A DNA stretch of 11,040 nucleotides, taken from the NCBI GenBank assembly GCA_902388545.1, contig CABMPS010000049.1, forward strand, positions 1-11,040. The letters are read 5' to 3'. Source of the DNA: an uncultured Collinsella sp. Lineage in GTDB: Bacteria; Actinomycetota; Coriobacteriia; Coriobacteriales; Coriobacteriaceae. A program made the position numbers and the translations under genes. This document shows, in pieces, positions 1 through 7,077 of this stretch (the first letter of the stretch is position 1; the number at the start of each line of letters is the position of its first letter). The notes below the pieces were generated by a model. It saw nothing but the letters and a program-made list of their open reading frames with translations, ran no database searches and was not told the origin of the DNA.

Positions 1-612
1 GGCTTTTTATGCCCGTTTGGATGGCTGCAAGAGCTTCTGCATAAGATTCCCGGCAAAAAGCTCTCGACGAAAAAGCTCAAGCCGCTCACGTACATCAAGT
101 ACGCCGTGCTGCTGTTTGCCGTGGTGCTACTGCCCGTTCTGGTAGTCAACGATGTGGGCATGGGCGACCCGTTCTTTTGCAAGTACATCTGCCCGCAGGG
201 TGTGCTCGAGGGCGCGATTCCGCTGTCCATCATGAACGTGGGAATCCGCTCCGCGCTGGGAAAGCTCTTTACCTGGAAGCTCGCGATCCTCATTGTGGTT
301 GCGGTGCTGAGCGTGCTGTTCTACCGCCCCTTCTGTAAATGGATTTGCCCCCTCGGTGCGTTTTATGCACTCATGAACAAGGTGTCGTTGCTGGGGATTC
401 AGGTTGACCAGTGCAAATGCGTCTCGTGCGGTAAGTGCGCCAAAGTGTGTCAGATGGACGTGGACGTTACGCGTACGCCCAACCATGCCGAGTGCATTCG
501 TTGCGGCAAATGCGTGGGCGCATGCCCCGTCGATGCCATTAGCTTTCGCTACGGGCTGGGTGTGACGGGCGACAAACCCGCGCAGCCCGCGCAAGCCTGC
601 GAAAACAAATAG
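1..612 (+). CDS. NapH-like membrane polyferredoxin (4Fe-4S binding protein), 5' end outside window
   Basis: The frame is open from base 1 to the TAG at 610-612, so the start lies upstream. Three CP-type cysteine motifs of the NapH/YccM/FixG family are visible: LCPFGW (codons 4-8 of the fragment), CKYICPQG and CKWICPLG. Hydrophobic segments lie after the first motif (about 91-150) and before the third (about 280-320). The C-terminus holds two classical ferredoxin motifs CxxCxxCxxxC, with cysteine codons at 418-450 and 493-525; the second ends in CP and the first in CQ. An extra Cys at 412 precedes the first motif. Such proteins carry electrons at the membrane, usually between quinol or cytoplasmic donors and an exported acceptor. 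The exported thioredoxin-like lipoprotein begins 35 nt downstream, so I infer that the pair forms an electron-delivery unit. The exact substrate is unknown. Family is confident, role is inferred. Confidence 0.9.
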   Translation, partial: GFLCPFGWLQELLHKIPGKKLSTKKLKPLTYIKYAVLLFAVVLLPVLVVNDVGMGDPFFCKYICPQGVLEGAIPLSIMNVGIRSALGKLFTWKLAILIVVAVLSVLFYRPFCKWICPLGAFYALMNKVSLLGIQVDQCKCVSCGKCAKVCQMDVDVTRTPNHAECIRCGKCVGACPVDAISFRYGLGVTGDKPAQPAQACENK

Positions 613-647
613 GTATCTATATAAGCTTCGATATAAACGGAGGAACC

Positions 648-1610
648 ATGAAACTGTCAAAAATTGCGGCCTTGTTGATGCTGCCCGTGCTGGCGCTGAC
701 TCTCGCAGCGTGCTCTGCCCCCAAGGGCGACGCAAAGGATGCCACGAGCGGCGATACGCAAATCGCCGAGCTTGTGGCACAAAAGCCGTCGAGCGCCGAG
801 GAGGCGGCCGAGCTGTACCAGCAGCTGCTGCAAAAGGAAAACGAGATCTTTGCGAGCGATAACGCCCTATGGGAAAAGGTGTTTCTTGCGGCCAACAAAG
901 ACACTCCCATGATTGAGGACGGCAAGAACTACGGCGACTTTTTGCTTGATACCATCGAGGGCGCCAAGGATCAGTTTACGGCTGACGAGCTCAAGACGCT
1001 TAAGGCCGGCGCGCAGCAGGTCAAGGAGATCGAGGATAAGCTCATGGCGCTGGAGAAGGAGTTTCCCGGATGTGGCAGCACGCCCGGCGAGGGAGAGAGC
1101 GTCGATGCCTCGACCGCAGGCATGACCAACGGCGAGAGCGGGGAGACGAAGTTCCCCAGCTTTAAGGGCAAGGACTTGGACGGCAACGATGTAAACAGCG
1201 ACGAGTTGTTCTCCAAGAACAAGGTCACCGTCATGAACTTCTGGTTTACCACCTGCAAGCCGTGCGTGGGAGAGCTGGGCGATCTGGAGAAGCTCAACAA
1301 GGAGCTTGCCGAGAAGGGCGGCCAGGTCGTGGGCGTTAATTCCTTTACGCTCGATGGCAACAAAGACGAGGTGGCAGACGCCAAGGACGTACTTTCCAAG
1401 AAGGGCGTGACGTACAAGAACATCTGGTTCAAGTCGGATAGCGAGGCCGGCAAGTTCACCTCCAACCTGTACTCGTTCCCGACCACGTACGTGATCGACC
1501 AGAACGGTAACATTGTGGGAGAGCCGATCATGGGCGGCATCAACTCCGCTGAGCAGCGCGAGGCGCTCAATAAACTGATCGATCAAGCACTCGCGAAGAG
1601 CGAACAGTAG
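648..1610 (+). CDS. Exported TlpA/thioredoxin-like lipoprotein (thiol-disulfide oxidoreductase)
   Basis: The protein has 320 residues. It starts at ATG 648 with GGAGG at 639-643. A lipoprotein signal peptide (K3/K5, hydrophobic 6-20) ends in the lipobox LAAC with Cys22, so the mature protein should be anchored outside the membrane. Residues about 40-145 form a charged, probably helical domain not found in the minimal TlpA fold, with a lone Cys142 near its end. A linker rich in Gly, Ser and Glu follows. The redoxin domain (about 160-318) has FTTCKPC with Cys203 and Cys206, the CxxC active site, and the cis-proline segment SFPTTYVID with Pro278. The family reduces or isomerises disulfides in exported proteins, or makes cytochrome c in aerobes. 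Its position directly after a membrane polyferredoxin suggests reductant comes from that protein. I recall similar ferredoxin-TlpA pairs in gut anaerobes but cannot check it here. A strong terminator closes the unit. Confidence 0.9.
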   Translation: MKLSKIAALLMLPVLALTLAACSAPKGDAKDATSGDTQIAELVAQKPSSAEEAAELYQQLLQKENEIFASDNALWEKVFLAANKDTPMIEDGKNYGDFLLDTIEGAKDQFTADELKTLKAGAQQVKEIEDKLMALEKEFPGCGSTPGEGESVDASTAGMTNGESGETKFPSFKGKDLDGNDVNSDELFSKNKVTVMNFWFTTCKPCVGELGDLEKLNKELAEKGGQVVGVNSFTLDGNKDEVADAKDVLSKKGVTYKNIWFKSDSEAGKFTSNLYSFPTTYVIDQNGNIVGEPIMGGINSAEQREALNKLIDQALAKSEQ

Positions 1611-1635
1611 ATTCGTGGGACAGGCAACTGAAGGG

Positions 1636-1664
1636 GAGTCGCTGGAAACAGCGACTCTTTTTTT
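1636..1664 (+). terminator. Intrinsic terminator after the lipoprotein gene
   Basis: A perfect 9-bp stem, GAGTCGCTG (1636-1644) with CAGCGACTC (1649-1657), is closed by a GAAA tetraloop and followed by seven T residues (1658-1664). It begins 25 nt after the lipoprotein stop and ends the ferredoxin-lipoprotein transcription unit. It also separates that unit from the rhodanese stump, which starts 18 nt further on. Confidence 0.93.
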
Positions 1665-1682
1665 CTGCTTCGGGGTAGCATC

Positions 1683-1835
1683 ATGGGTATACGTCGAAAG
1701 GGCACGCAGCTTTTCGTGCATTGCCTGAGCGGTGCGCGAAGCAACCAAGCTGTGAGTTTTCTTAAGCGTTCTGGGTATGGCAGTGTCAAGAATATCGGCG
1801 GCATAAGCGGCTATACGGGAAAGGTGGTGCGTTAG
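1683..1835 (+). pseudogene. Truncated rhodanese (sulfurtransferase) C-terminal half, 50 residues
   Basis: A short intact frame from ATG 1683 to TAG 1833-1835 encodes the second half of a rhodanese domain. It contains a beta strand (QLFVH), then the catalytic loop CLSGAR with Cys14 and Arg19, helix SNQAVSFLKRSGY, and the family's terminal NIGGISGYTGKV. The first half, which normally holds the DVR..EEY..GHI..A.NIP segment, is absent. The same frame hits a TGA at 1629-1631 and runs through the terminator hairpin, so no missing half can be read upstream. A weak GGGG at 1672-1675 sits 7 nt before the ATG, so translation is possible. A normal single-domain rhodanese is about 100 residues; half a domain should not fold alone. 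I therefore call it a relic, although it stops only 2 nt before the next gene and may be translated with it. It is not a copy of that gene's own rhodanese domain, whose loop reads CQSGIR with different flanks. Confidence 0.65.
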
Positions 1836-1837
1836 CT

Positions 1838-3529
1838 ATGAAGGTGGTTATCGTTGGAGGCGTCGCGGGCGGCGCATCGGCGGCGGCACGTTTGCGCAGA
1901 CTCGACGAACAGGCCCAAATTGTCATCTTTGAGCGCACGGGTTTTGTATCGTATGCCAACTGTGGGCTTCCGTACTACATTGGCGTCGTGATAGAAGAAG
2001 AGAGCGCATTGACGCTGCAGTCTCCCAAGGGCTTTTGGGATCGCTTTCGCATTGCGGTCAAGACGAGTCACGAGGTGTTTGCCATCCATCCCGATTCGCA
2101 TACGGTCGAGGTTCGCAATATGCTGACGGGCGAGGAATTTGTCGAGACGTATGACAAGCTCATCCTGTCGCCGGGTGCAAAGCCGATTCGCCCTGCGTTG
2201 CCGGGCATCGACTCGGATAAAATCTTTAGCCTACGCACCGTTGAGGACACGTTGCGTATTCACAGCTATGTTCGAGAGCGGCGACCGAGCAGTGCCGTCG
2301 TGATCGGCGGCGGCTTCATTGGCGTCGAGACGGCGGAGAATCTGTGCGAGCTGGGGCTCCAGGTGACCCTTCTGCAGCGTCCCGTCCAGCTTATGAACAA
2401 CCTGGATTACGACATGGCGACCCTTTTGCATACCGAGGTGCGTGAGCACGGTATTGATCTGCGCCTCAAGGCCGATGTGACAGGTTTTGAGGAAGTTGAT
2501 GGCCGCGTTGTCACCCATGTTGCGGGCGATGACCCTATCGGAGCCGATATGGTGCTGCTTGCCATTGGCGTGGCACCTGAGAGCCATCTGGCGCAAGAGG
2601 CGGGGCTCGAACTGGGCATCAAGGGGGCTATTGTGGTCAACGACCGCATGGAGACCTCTGCTGTCGACGTGTATGCCGTGGGCGATGCCGTGCAGGTCGC
2701 GCATCTGGTGACCGGCGAGGACGCGGTCATTTCGCTCGCCGGCCCCGCCAACAAGCAGGGGCGTGTCGTCGCCGATGTCATAGCCGGCATGGACAGCTGC
2801 TACCGCGGATCGTTGGGCTCATCGGTTATCAAGGTATTCGACTTGACGGCGGCAAGCACGGGACTATCCGAAAAGGCAGCACGCGCGGCGGGAATTGACT
2901 GCGACAGCGTGGTCCTGTCGCCCGGTTCGCATGCGGGTTATTATCCGGGTGCAACGCCCATGACCATGAAGGTTGTCTTCGAGAAGCAGGGATTGCGCCT
3001 GCTGGGTGCGCAAATCGTGGGCATCGATGGTGTGGACAAGCGTATCGACGTTCTGGCGACTGCCATCCAGGCAGGCATGCGCGGCGATAGGCTTAAGGAT
3101 TTGGACCTAGCATACGCGCCGCCGTACTCATCGGCGAAGGATCCCGTCAATATGGCGGGCTTTATGATCGAGAACCTCAATCGCGGCATACTGGCGCAGT
3201 GGCATTGGGAGGATGAGCCCAACTTGCCACGCGATGGCAGCGTGCAGCTGCTCGATGTTCGTACGGAAGGGGAGTATGAGCGCGGGCATATCGATGGTTT
3301 CGTAAACATCCCCGTCGATGATCTGCGCAATCGCCTGGGCGAGCTCGACCGGGCCAAGCCGGTCTACGTGATTTGCCAGAGCGGCATTCGCAGCTACATT
3401 GCTTGCCGCATTTTGACGCAGCATGGCTTTGAGTGCTTTAACTTCTCGGGCGGCTATCGCTTCTTTGCGGCCGTGACTGAGGCTCGCCGCGGCAGCGCTA
3501 ACGTTATGCCGTGCGGGCTCGAAAAGTAG
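1838..3529 (+). CDS. CoA-disulfide / persulfide reductase with C-terminal rhodanese domain (CoADR-RHD)
   Basis: This is a 563-residue pyridine nucleotide-disulfide oxidoreductase, the usual length of the CoADR-RHD family. The N-terminal FAD site is VIVGGVAGGASAA (about 4-16). The single redox cysteine is Cys42 in YANCGLPYYIG, the CoADR signature. The NAD(P)H site is VIGGGFIG (155-162), and the second FAD motif AVGD has Asp283. The dimerisation region keeps the paired tyrosines GYYPGA (368-369) and YAPPYSSAKDP (Tyr426, Tyr430). A rhodanese domain (about 465-555) starts with LLDVRTEGEYERGHI and has catalytic Cys513 in CQSGIRS. Characterised relatives reduce CoA disulfide, CoA persulfide or polysulfide with NAD(P)H, using the rhodanese Cys to receive sulfane sulfur. 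It is cytoplasmic. Start ATG 1838 has AAGGTGG (1821-1827) 10 nt upstream, inside the end of the rhodanese stump. No terminator hairpin is evident directly after the stop. Older annotations call such proteins NADH oxidase; the Cys42 context argues against a water-forming oxidase. Confidence 0.94.
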   Translation: MKVVIVGGVAGGASAAARLRRLDEQAQIVIFERTGFVSYANCGLPYYIGVVIEEESALTLQSPKGFWDRFRIAVKTSHEVFAIHPDSHTVEVRNMLTGEEFVETYDKLILSPGAKPIRPALPGIDSDKIFSLRTVEDTLRIHSYVRERRPSSAVVIGGGFIGVETAENLCELGLQVTLLQRPVQLMNNLDYDMATLLHTEVREHGIDLRLKADVTGFEEVDGRVVTHVAGDDPIGADMVLLAIGVAPESHLAQEAGLELGIKGAIVVNDRMETSAVDVYAVGDAVQVAHLVTGEDAVISLAGPANKQGRVVADVIAGMDSCYRGSLGSSVIKVFDLTAASTGLSEKAARAAGIDCDSVVLSPGSHAGYYPGATPMTMKVVFEKQGLRLLGAQIVGIDGVDKRIDVLATAIQAGMRGDRLKDLDLAYAPPYSSAKDPVNMAGFMIENLNRGILAQWHWEDEPNLPRDGSVQLLDVRTEGEYERGHIDGFVNIPVDDLRNRLGELDRAKPVYVICQSGIRSYIACRILTQHGFECFNFSGGYRFFAAVTEARRGSANVMPCGLEK

Positions 3530-3539
3530 CGCGCATTGG

Positions 3540-3572
3540 AATGTGACAAAGTGACAGCCTCTTTGTCGCATC
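3540..3572. repeat. Degenerate copy of the 33-nt intergenic palindrome
   Basis: This copy has the same layout as those at 7001, 8890 and 9214: two 16-nt arms around a central A at 3556. The outer part pairs well (ATGTGACAAAG with CTTTGTCGCAT), with one T-G wobble at 3544/3568. Pairs 3552/3560 and 3554/3558 are mismatched, and so is the outermost pair. It begins 10 nt after the reductase stop and is followed by CGGGGATG, resembling the TGGGGACC after the 8890 copy. No T-run follows, so it is not a standard terminator. Confidence 0.75.
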
Positions 3573-3713
3573 GGGGATGTTATATGCGGGATGGTGCGCC
3601 ATGCGGCGTGCTGTCCCGTTCGTTTTTTGGCGCGGTTCGTTACATTCCTCACTGGTACCGGCCAAAAATGAGGATAGAGTAGGACAAACGCGTCGAATGT
3701 GAACGGCGGGGGA

Positions 3714-3731
3714 GCGGGCGAGTGTGCCCGC
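3714..3731 (+). promoter_or_regulatory. GC hairpin in the leader of the ABC exporter gene
   Basis: GCGGGC (3714-3719) can pair with GCCCGC (3726-3731) around a 6-nt loop. It ends only 3 nt before the ribosome binding site at 3735. Such placement could modulate translation initiation, but a 6-bp stem in a GC-rich leader may also be chance. The rest of 3573-3713 shows no promoter I can defend. Confidence 0.3.
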
Positions 3732-3734
3732 GCG

Positions 3735-3741
3735 AGAGAGG
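3735..3741 (+). promoter_or_regulatory. Ribosome binding site deciding the ABC gene start
   Basis: AGAGAGG lies 9 nt before ATG 3751. The frame is open further upstream with a GTG at 3724, but that codon would sit inside the GC hairpin. It would also add residues (PARERLPS) before the normal ABC N-terminus MLDLRDICKRY. The ATG is therefore preferred. Confidence 0.6.
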
Positions 3742-3750
3742 TTGCCGTCC

Positions 3751-6700
3751 ATGTTGGATCTCAGAGATATTTGCAAAAGGTACGTTACGCAGTCGTTTAC
3801 GCAGGTAGCGCTCGACAGCGTAAGCCTGTCTTTTCGCGATAACGAGTTTGTAGCCATCCTGGGTCCCTCGGGTTCGGGTAAAACTACGATGCTCAACGTC
3901 ATTGGTGGACTCGACCATTTCGATTCCGGCGACCTGTTGATCGATGGCATCTCGACCAAGGACTTCAGCGATCGCGATTGGGATGCCTACAGAAACAATC
4001 GCATCGGCTTTGTGTTCCAGAGCTATAACCTCATTCCGCACCAGAGCATTTTGGAAAACGTGGAGCTGGCGCTTACACTCACGGGCGTGGGACATGCCGA
4101 GCGCCGCCAGCGTGCGCGCAAGGCGCTTGAGGCAGTCGGTCTGGGCGAGCACGTTAACAAGCGCCCGAGCCAGCTATCGGGCGGCCAGATGCAGCGCGTG
4201 GCTATTGCCCGCGCCCTGATCAACGATCCCGAGATTGTGCTGGCTGACGAGCCGACCGGCGCCTTGGACTCAACGACATCCGTACAGGTCATGGATTTGC
4301 TCAAGGACGTTGCGCGCGATCGTCTGGTCATCATGGTCACGCACAATCCCGAGTTGGCATACAGGTACGCCACGCGCATCGTCACCCTGGCGGACGGCAA
4401 GATCACCGACGATTCAGATCCCTTTGATGCTGCCGAGGCCGCGCGTCGCGAGGCCAAGCCCACGCGCAAAACCTCGATGAGCTTTGTGACGGCGCTGGGG
4501 CTTTCTGCCCGAAACCTCATGACCAAGAAGGGCCGTACGGCCATGACTGCCTTTGCAGGTTCGATTGGCATTATTGGCATCGCAGCGATTCTGGCGCTGT
4601 CCAACGGCGTAAACGGCTACATCAAAAAGGTCGAGGAGGACACGCTCTCGAGCTACCCGCTTACCATCTCCAAGCAGGACTACGACCTGTCGTCCATGAT
4701 GGGCGGGCAGGGGACTACGGATGGGGAGGCGTCCAGCGGCGAGGACTTATCCGGCGGTGCCGGTGGCAAAGCTAAGGGAACCGATAAGATTCCCGTGGTC
4801 ACGGCCGTAAAGGACATGTTCGCAAGTGTTAAATCTAACGATATGACGAGCTTTAAGGCATGGCTCGATGCCGGTGGCGATGGCATCGATAAAGAGGTCA
4901 ACGCCATTCAGTACGGCTACGGTGTATCGCCGGTTGTCTATCGTGCCGGGAAGGGCGATGAGAAGCCTGTCCGGCTGGTGCCCAACGCCATGACCGAGGC
5001 CATGAGCGGAGGCGCGAGCTCGGCGGCAACGGTGAGCATGGAGTCCATGGGGACCTCGGTCTTTAACGAGATGATTGACGACCAGAGTCTGCTCGATAGC
5101 CAGTACGATGTCGTTGCCGGCCATTGGCCTACGTCCGCCAACGAGGCTGTGATGGTGCTTTCGAGCCGCGGCACAGTGGACGACTACACGCTCTACAGCA
5201 TCGGCGCGCTGGATATTGATGAGCTCAACGACTTGGTTAACAGTGCTATGACGGCTGACGGCAAGGTCGAGACGCCCAAGGCTGGCAACGACTTTACCTA
5301 CGACGACGCGCTGTCCACGGCGTTTAAGGTGCTGTCGCCGGCCGACGCCTATCGCAAAAACGAAGAGACCGGCATATGGACTGACATGTCTGGCGATGCC
5401 GACTTTATGGCGGCCAAGGTTGCCGACGGCATTGACGTGCGCATTGTGGGCGTGGTGCGACCCAACGAGACGGCCAACGCGAGCGCATTGACTCCGGGCA
5501 TTGCCTATACGCATGCGCTGACATGCCAGCTTATGAAGCGCGCCGCCGATTCGCAGATCGTGCAGGAGCAGCTTGCCCACCCCGAGACGGATGTCTTTAC
5601 GGGTAAAACCTTCGACGAGCTGCAGGGCGAGGCCAAGCAAGGTGTGGATCTGAGCAGCATGTTCAGTGTGGACGAGGCGGCGCTGAAGAGCGCGTTCTCT
5701 CTCGATTCGTCTGCGCTCTCGGGTGCGGCCGGCGGCATGGACCTTTCTAGCCTTGATTTGTCCGGGCTGGATATTGACCTTTCGGGTGTTGGGCGAGACA
5801 TCGACTTCGGTGACATCATGGCCAAGGCGCCGGCCCCGGATTTCTCGGGCATCTTTGACGGTCTGGAGCTCACGCCCGAGCAAATGCAGCAGGTGGGAAC
5901 GCTTGCCAATCAGCTGTTTGAGGGCTTCCTTCAGTCTGATCAGTTTAAGGCACTGTCGCCCGAAGATCTTAAGGATGCGTCAAGGCTTGCTGCCGCATTC
6001 TCGACGTATCTTGAGAGCGATACGGCAGCCCAGCAAATCCTGGCCCAGCTCAAAGCGCTTGGCGGCGATGCCCTGGCCGAGCGCCTGCAGCAGGCGATGA
6101 GCGACTATGTGCAAAAGCAGCTGGCTCCGTATTTGCAGCAGGCTATGGATCAGGTGACAAAGGCAATCAGAGAGCAGATTGAGGCGACGGTATCAACTCA
6201 GCTCAAGGCGGGTGCGGCAGGACTCATGGACCAAATGGCGACGCAGATGTCGTCGAGTTTTGCCAACCTGGCGAGCGCCATGCGCGTGGATGCGGGCGCC
6301 TTTGCTCGTGCCATCCACTTCAACATGGACGCCGAGGACCTGAGTTCGCTCATGATGAGCTATGCCAAGGCTTCGAAACTCACCTACGACAACAATCTGA
6401 CCACGTTAGGCTATGCGGACGAGGCAGACCCCATCTCGGTCAAGATTTTCCCGCGCGACTTTGAGGCCAAGGAGCGCGTGCTCGATCACATCGATGCATA
6501 CAACAAGCAGGTCAAAGCTGCTGGCCACGATGAGCAGGCAATCTCGTACACCGACTACATGGGCATCATCATGGGCTCGGTGACCGACATCGTGAACACC
6601 ATCAGCTTGGTGCTCATCGCATTTGTGAGTATCAGTCTGGTGGTGAGCTCCATTATGATCGGCATCATCACCTACATCAGCGTGCTGGAGCGCAAAAAGG

Positions 6701-7002
6701 AGATTGGCATCCTGCGCGCGATTGGCGCGTCGAAGCGCAACGTGGCCAACGTGTTCAACGCCGAGACCTTTATCGAAGGCCTCATTGCCGGCGTCTTTGC
6801 CGTTGTCGTCGTAGTGGCCGTGAGCTTTCCGGTTAATGCCTGGGCGCTTGCTGCCAAGCAGGTTCCTAACCTGATGAGTCTGCCCGTGCAGGATGCACTG
6901 ACGCTCATTGCGATTTCGGTGCTGCTGACGGTCGTTGCCGGCCTGCTGCCGGCCCGCAGCGCATCCAAGAAAGACCCCGTGGAAGCCCTGCGCTCCGAAT
7001 AA
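3751..7002 (+). CDS. ABC exporter, fused ATPase and MacB/FtsX-type permease with large extracytoplasmic domain
   Basis: The protein has 1083 residues. The N-terminal ATPase is complete: Walker A GPSGSGKT (38-45), Q-loop Gln90 in FQSYNLIP, signature LSGGQ (142-146), Walker B LADEPTG with Asp166/Glu167, and H-loop His198 in VTHNPE. This is the LolD/MacB-like subfamily. A first membrane segment (about 265-285) follows. Then come about 650 extracytoplasmic residues, with a MacB-periplasmic-like stretch around 450-480 (VVAGHWPTSANEAVMV), an Asp-Leu-Ser-rich stretch (651-690) and a probable coiled-coil region (about 770-850). The FtsX core sits at the C-terminus: a membrane segment at about 951-975, the cytoplasmic ERKKEIGILRAIGASKRNV, and two more segments at about 1010-1033 and 1050-1068. 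MacB-type transporters work as mechanotransmitters or exporters of peptides, lipids or drugs; no TolC-like partner is expected in a monoderm. E. coli MacB has about 650 residues, so the excess is almost all extracytoplasmic. The substrate cannot be read from sequence. No regulator or separate substrate-binding gene is adjacent. Confidence 0.93.
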   Translation: MLDLRDICKRYVTQSFTQVALDSVSLSFRDNEFVAILGPSGSGKTTMLNVIGGLDHFDSGDLLIDGISTKDFSDRDWDAYRNNRIGFVFQSYNLIPHQSILENVELALTLTGVGHAERRQRARKALEAVGLGEHVNKRPSQLSGGQMQRVAIARALINDPEIVLADEPTGALDSTTSVQVMDLLKDVARDRLVIMVTHNPELAYRYATRIVTLADGKITDDSDPFDAAEAARREAKPTRKTSMSFVTALGLSARNLMTKKGRTAMTAFAGSIGIIGIAAILALSNGVNGYIKKVEEDTLSSYPLTISKQDYDLSSMMGGQGTTDGEASSGEDLSGGAGGKAKGTDKIPVVTAVKDMFASVKSNDMTSFKAWLDAGGDGIDKEVNAIQYGYGVSPVVYRAGKGDEKPVRLVPNAMTEAMSGGASSAATVSMESMGTSVFNEMIDDQSLLDSQYDVVAGHWPTSANEAVMVLSSRGTVDDYTLYSIGALDIDELNDLVNSAMTADGKVETPKAGNDFTYDDALSTAFKVLSPADAYRKNEETGIWTDMSGDADFMAAKVADGIDVRIVGVVRPNETANASALTPGIAYTHALTCQLMKRAADSQIVQEQLAHPETDVFTGKTFDELQGEAKQGVDLSSMFSVDEAALKSAFSLDSSALSGAAGGMDLSSLDLSGLDIDLSGVGRDIDFGDIMAKAPAPDFSGIFDGLELTPEQMQQVGTLANQLFEGFLQSDQFKALSPEDLKDASRLAAAFSTYLESDTAAQQILAQLKALGGDALAERLQQAMSDYVQKQLAPYLQQAMDQVTKAIREQIEATVSTQLKAGAAGLMDQMATQMSSSFANLASAMRVDAGAFARAIHFNMDAEDLSSLMMSYAKASKLTYDNNLTTLGYADEADPISVKIFPRDFEAKERVLDHIDAYNKQVKAAGHDEQAISYTDYMGIIMGSVTDIVNTISLVLIAFVSISLVVSSIMIGIITYISVLERKKEIGILRAIGASKRNVANVFNAETFIEGLIAGVFAVVVVVAVSFPVNAWALAAKQVPNLMSLPVQDALTLIAISVLLTVVAGLLPARSASKKDPVEALRSE

Positions 7003-7033
7003 TGTGACAAAGGGACTGTCCCTTTGTCACATT
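7001..7033. repeat. 33-nt intergenic palindrome, GTGAC type, perfect
   Basis: AATGTGACAAAGGGAC (7001-7016) and its exact reverse complement (7018-7033) flank a single central T at 7017. The other three copies have a central A, so this one is in the opposite orientation. It overlaps the last two bases of the exporter's TAA stop. No T-run follows, and a separate terminator hairpin comes 6 nt later, so termination is not its evident job. Confidence 0.93.
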
Positions 7034-7038
7034 GGATG

Positions 7039-7077
7039 AAAAGGCGCGGGAAGGGGGTGGCCCCTCCTGCGCCTTTT
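7039..7077. terminator. Bidirectional terminator between convergent genes
   Basis: AAAAGGCGC (7039-7047) pairs perfectly with GCGCCTTTT (7069-7077). The stem is extended inside by GGA/TCC and GGGG/CCCC (7053-7056 with 7061-7064) around a GTGG loop, leaving one bulged A. The A and T tracts at the two ends provide a U-tail in either direction. It lies between the exporter (+) and the convergent membrane-protein gene, overlapping that gene's stop codon (complement of 7076-7078). Confidence 0.82.

Noticed and set aside
613..647. Possible stem-loop TATAT/ATATA between the first two genes
   Set aside because: It is too short and AT-only, without a T-run. More likely ordinary spacer before the GGAGG site.
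127..780. Minus-strand open frame of 217 codons
   Set aside because: It is antisense to the polyferredoxin and to the start of the lipoprotein gene. His- and Arg-rich with no recognisable domain.
867..1748. Minus-strand open frame of 293 codons
   Set aside because: It overlaps the lipoprotein gene, the terminator and the rhodanese stump in antisense. Its composition is that of a shadow frame, and the plus-strand gene has clear motifs.
3620..3690. Promoter for the exporter near TAGAGT at 3675
   Set aside because: No acceptable -35 hexamer lies at 16-18 nt from any -10-like sequence there, so I did not list it.
3724..3750. GTG at 3724 as the exporter start
   Set aside because: It would lie inside the GC hairpin, and it adds residues not expected before the ABC domain. 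ATG 3751 has a usable ribosome binding site.
3128..4152. Minus-strand frames overlapping the reductase end and exporter start
   Set aside because: They are covered by well-supported plus-strand genes on both sides and contain no domain I recognise.
4747..5883. Long minus-strand open frame of 378 codons
   Set aside because: It lies wholly inside the exporter gene on the opposite strand. It is rich in Arg, His, Val and Ala, as antisense frames of GC-rich genes are, and has no family motif.
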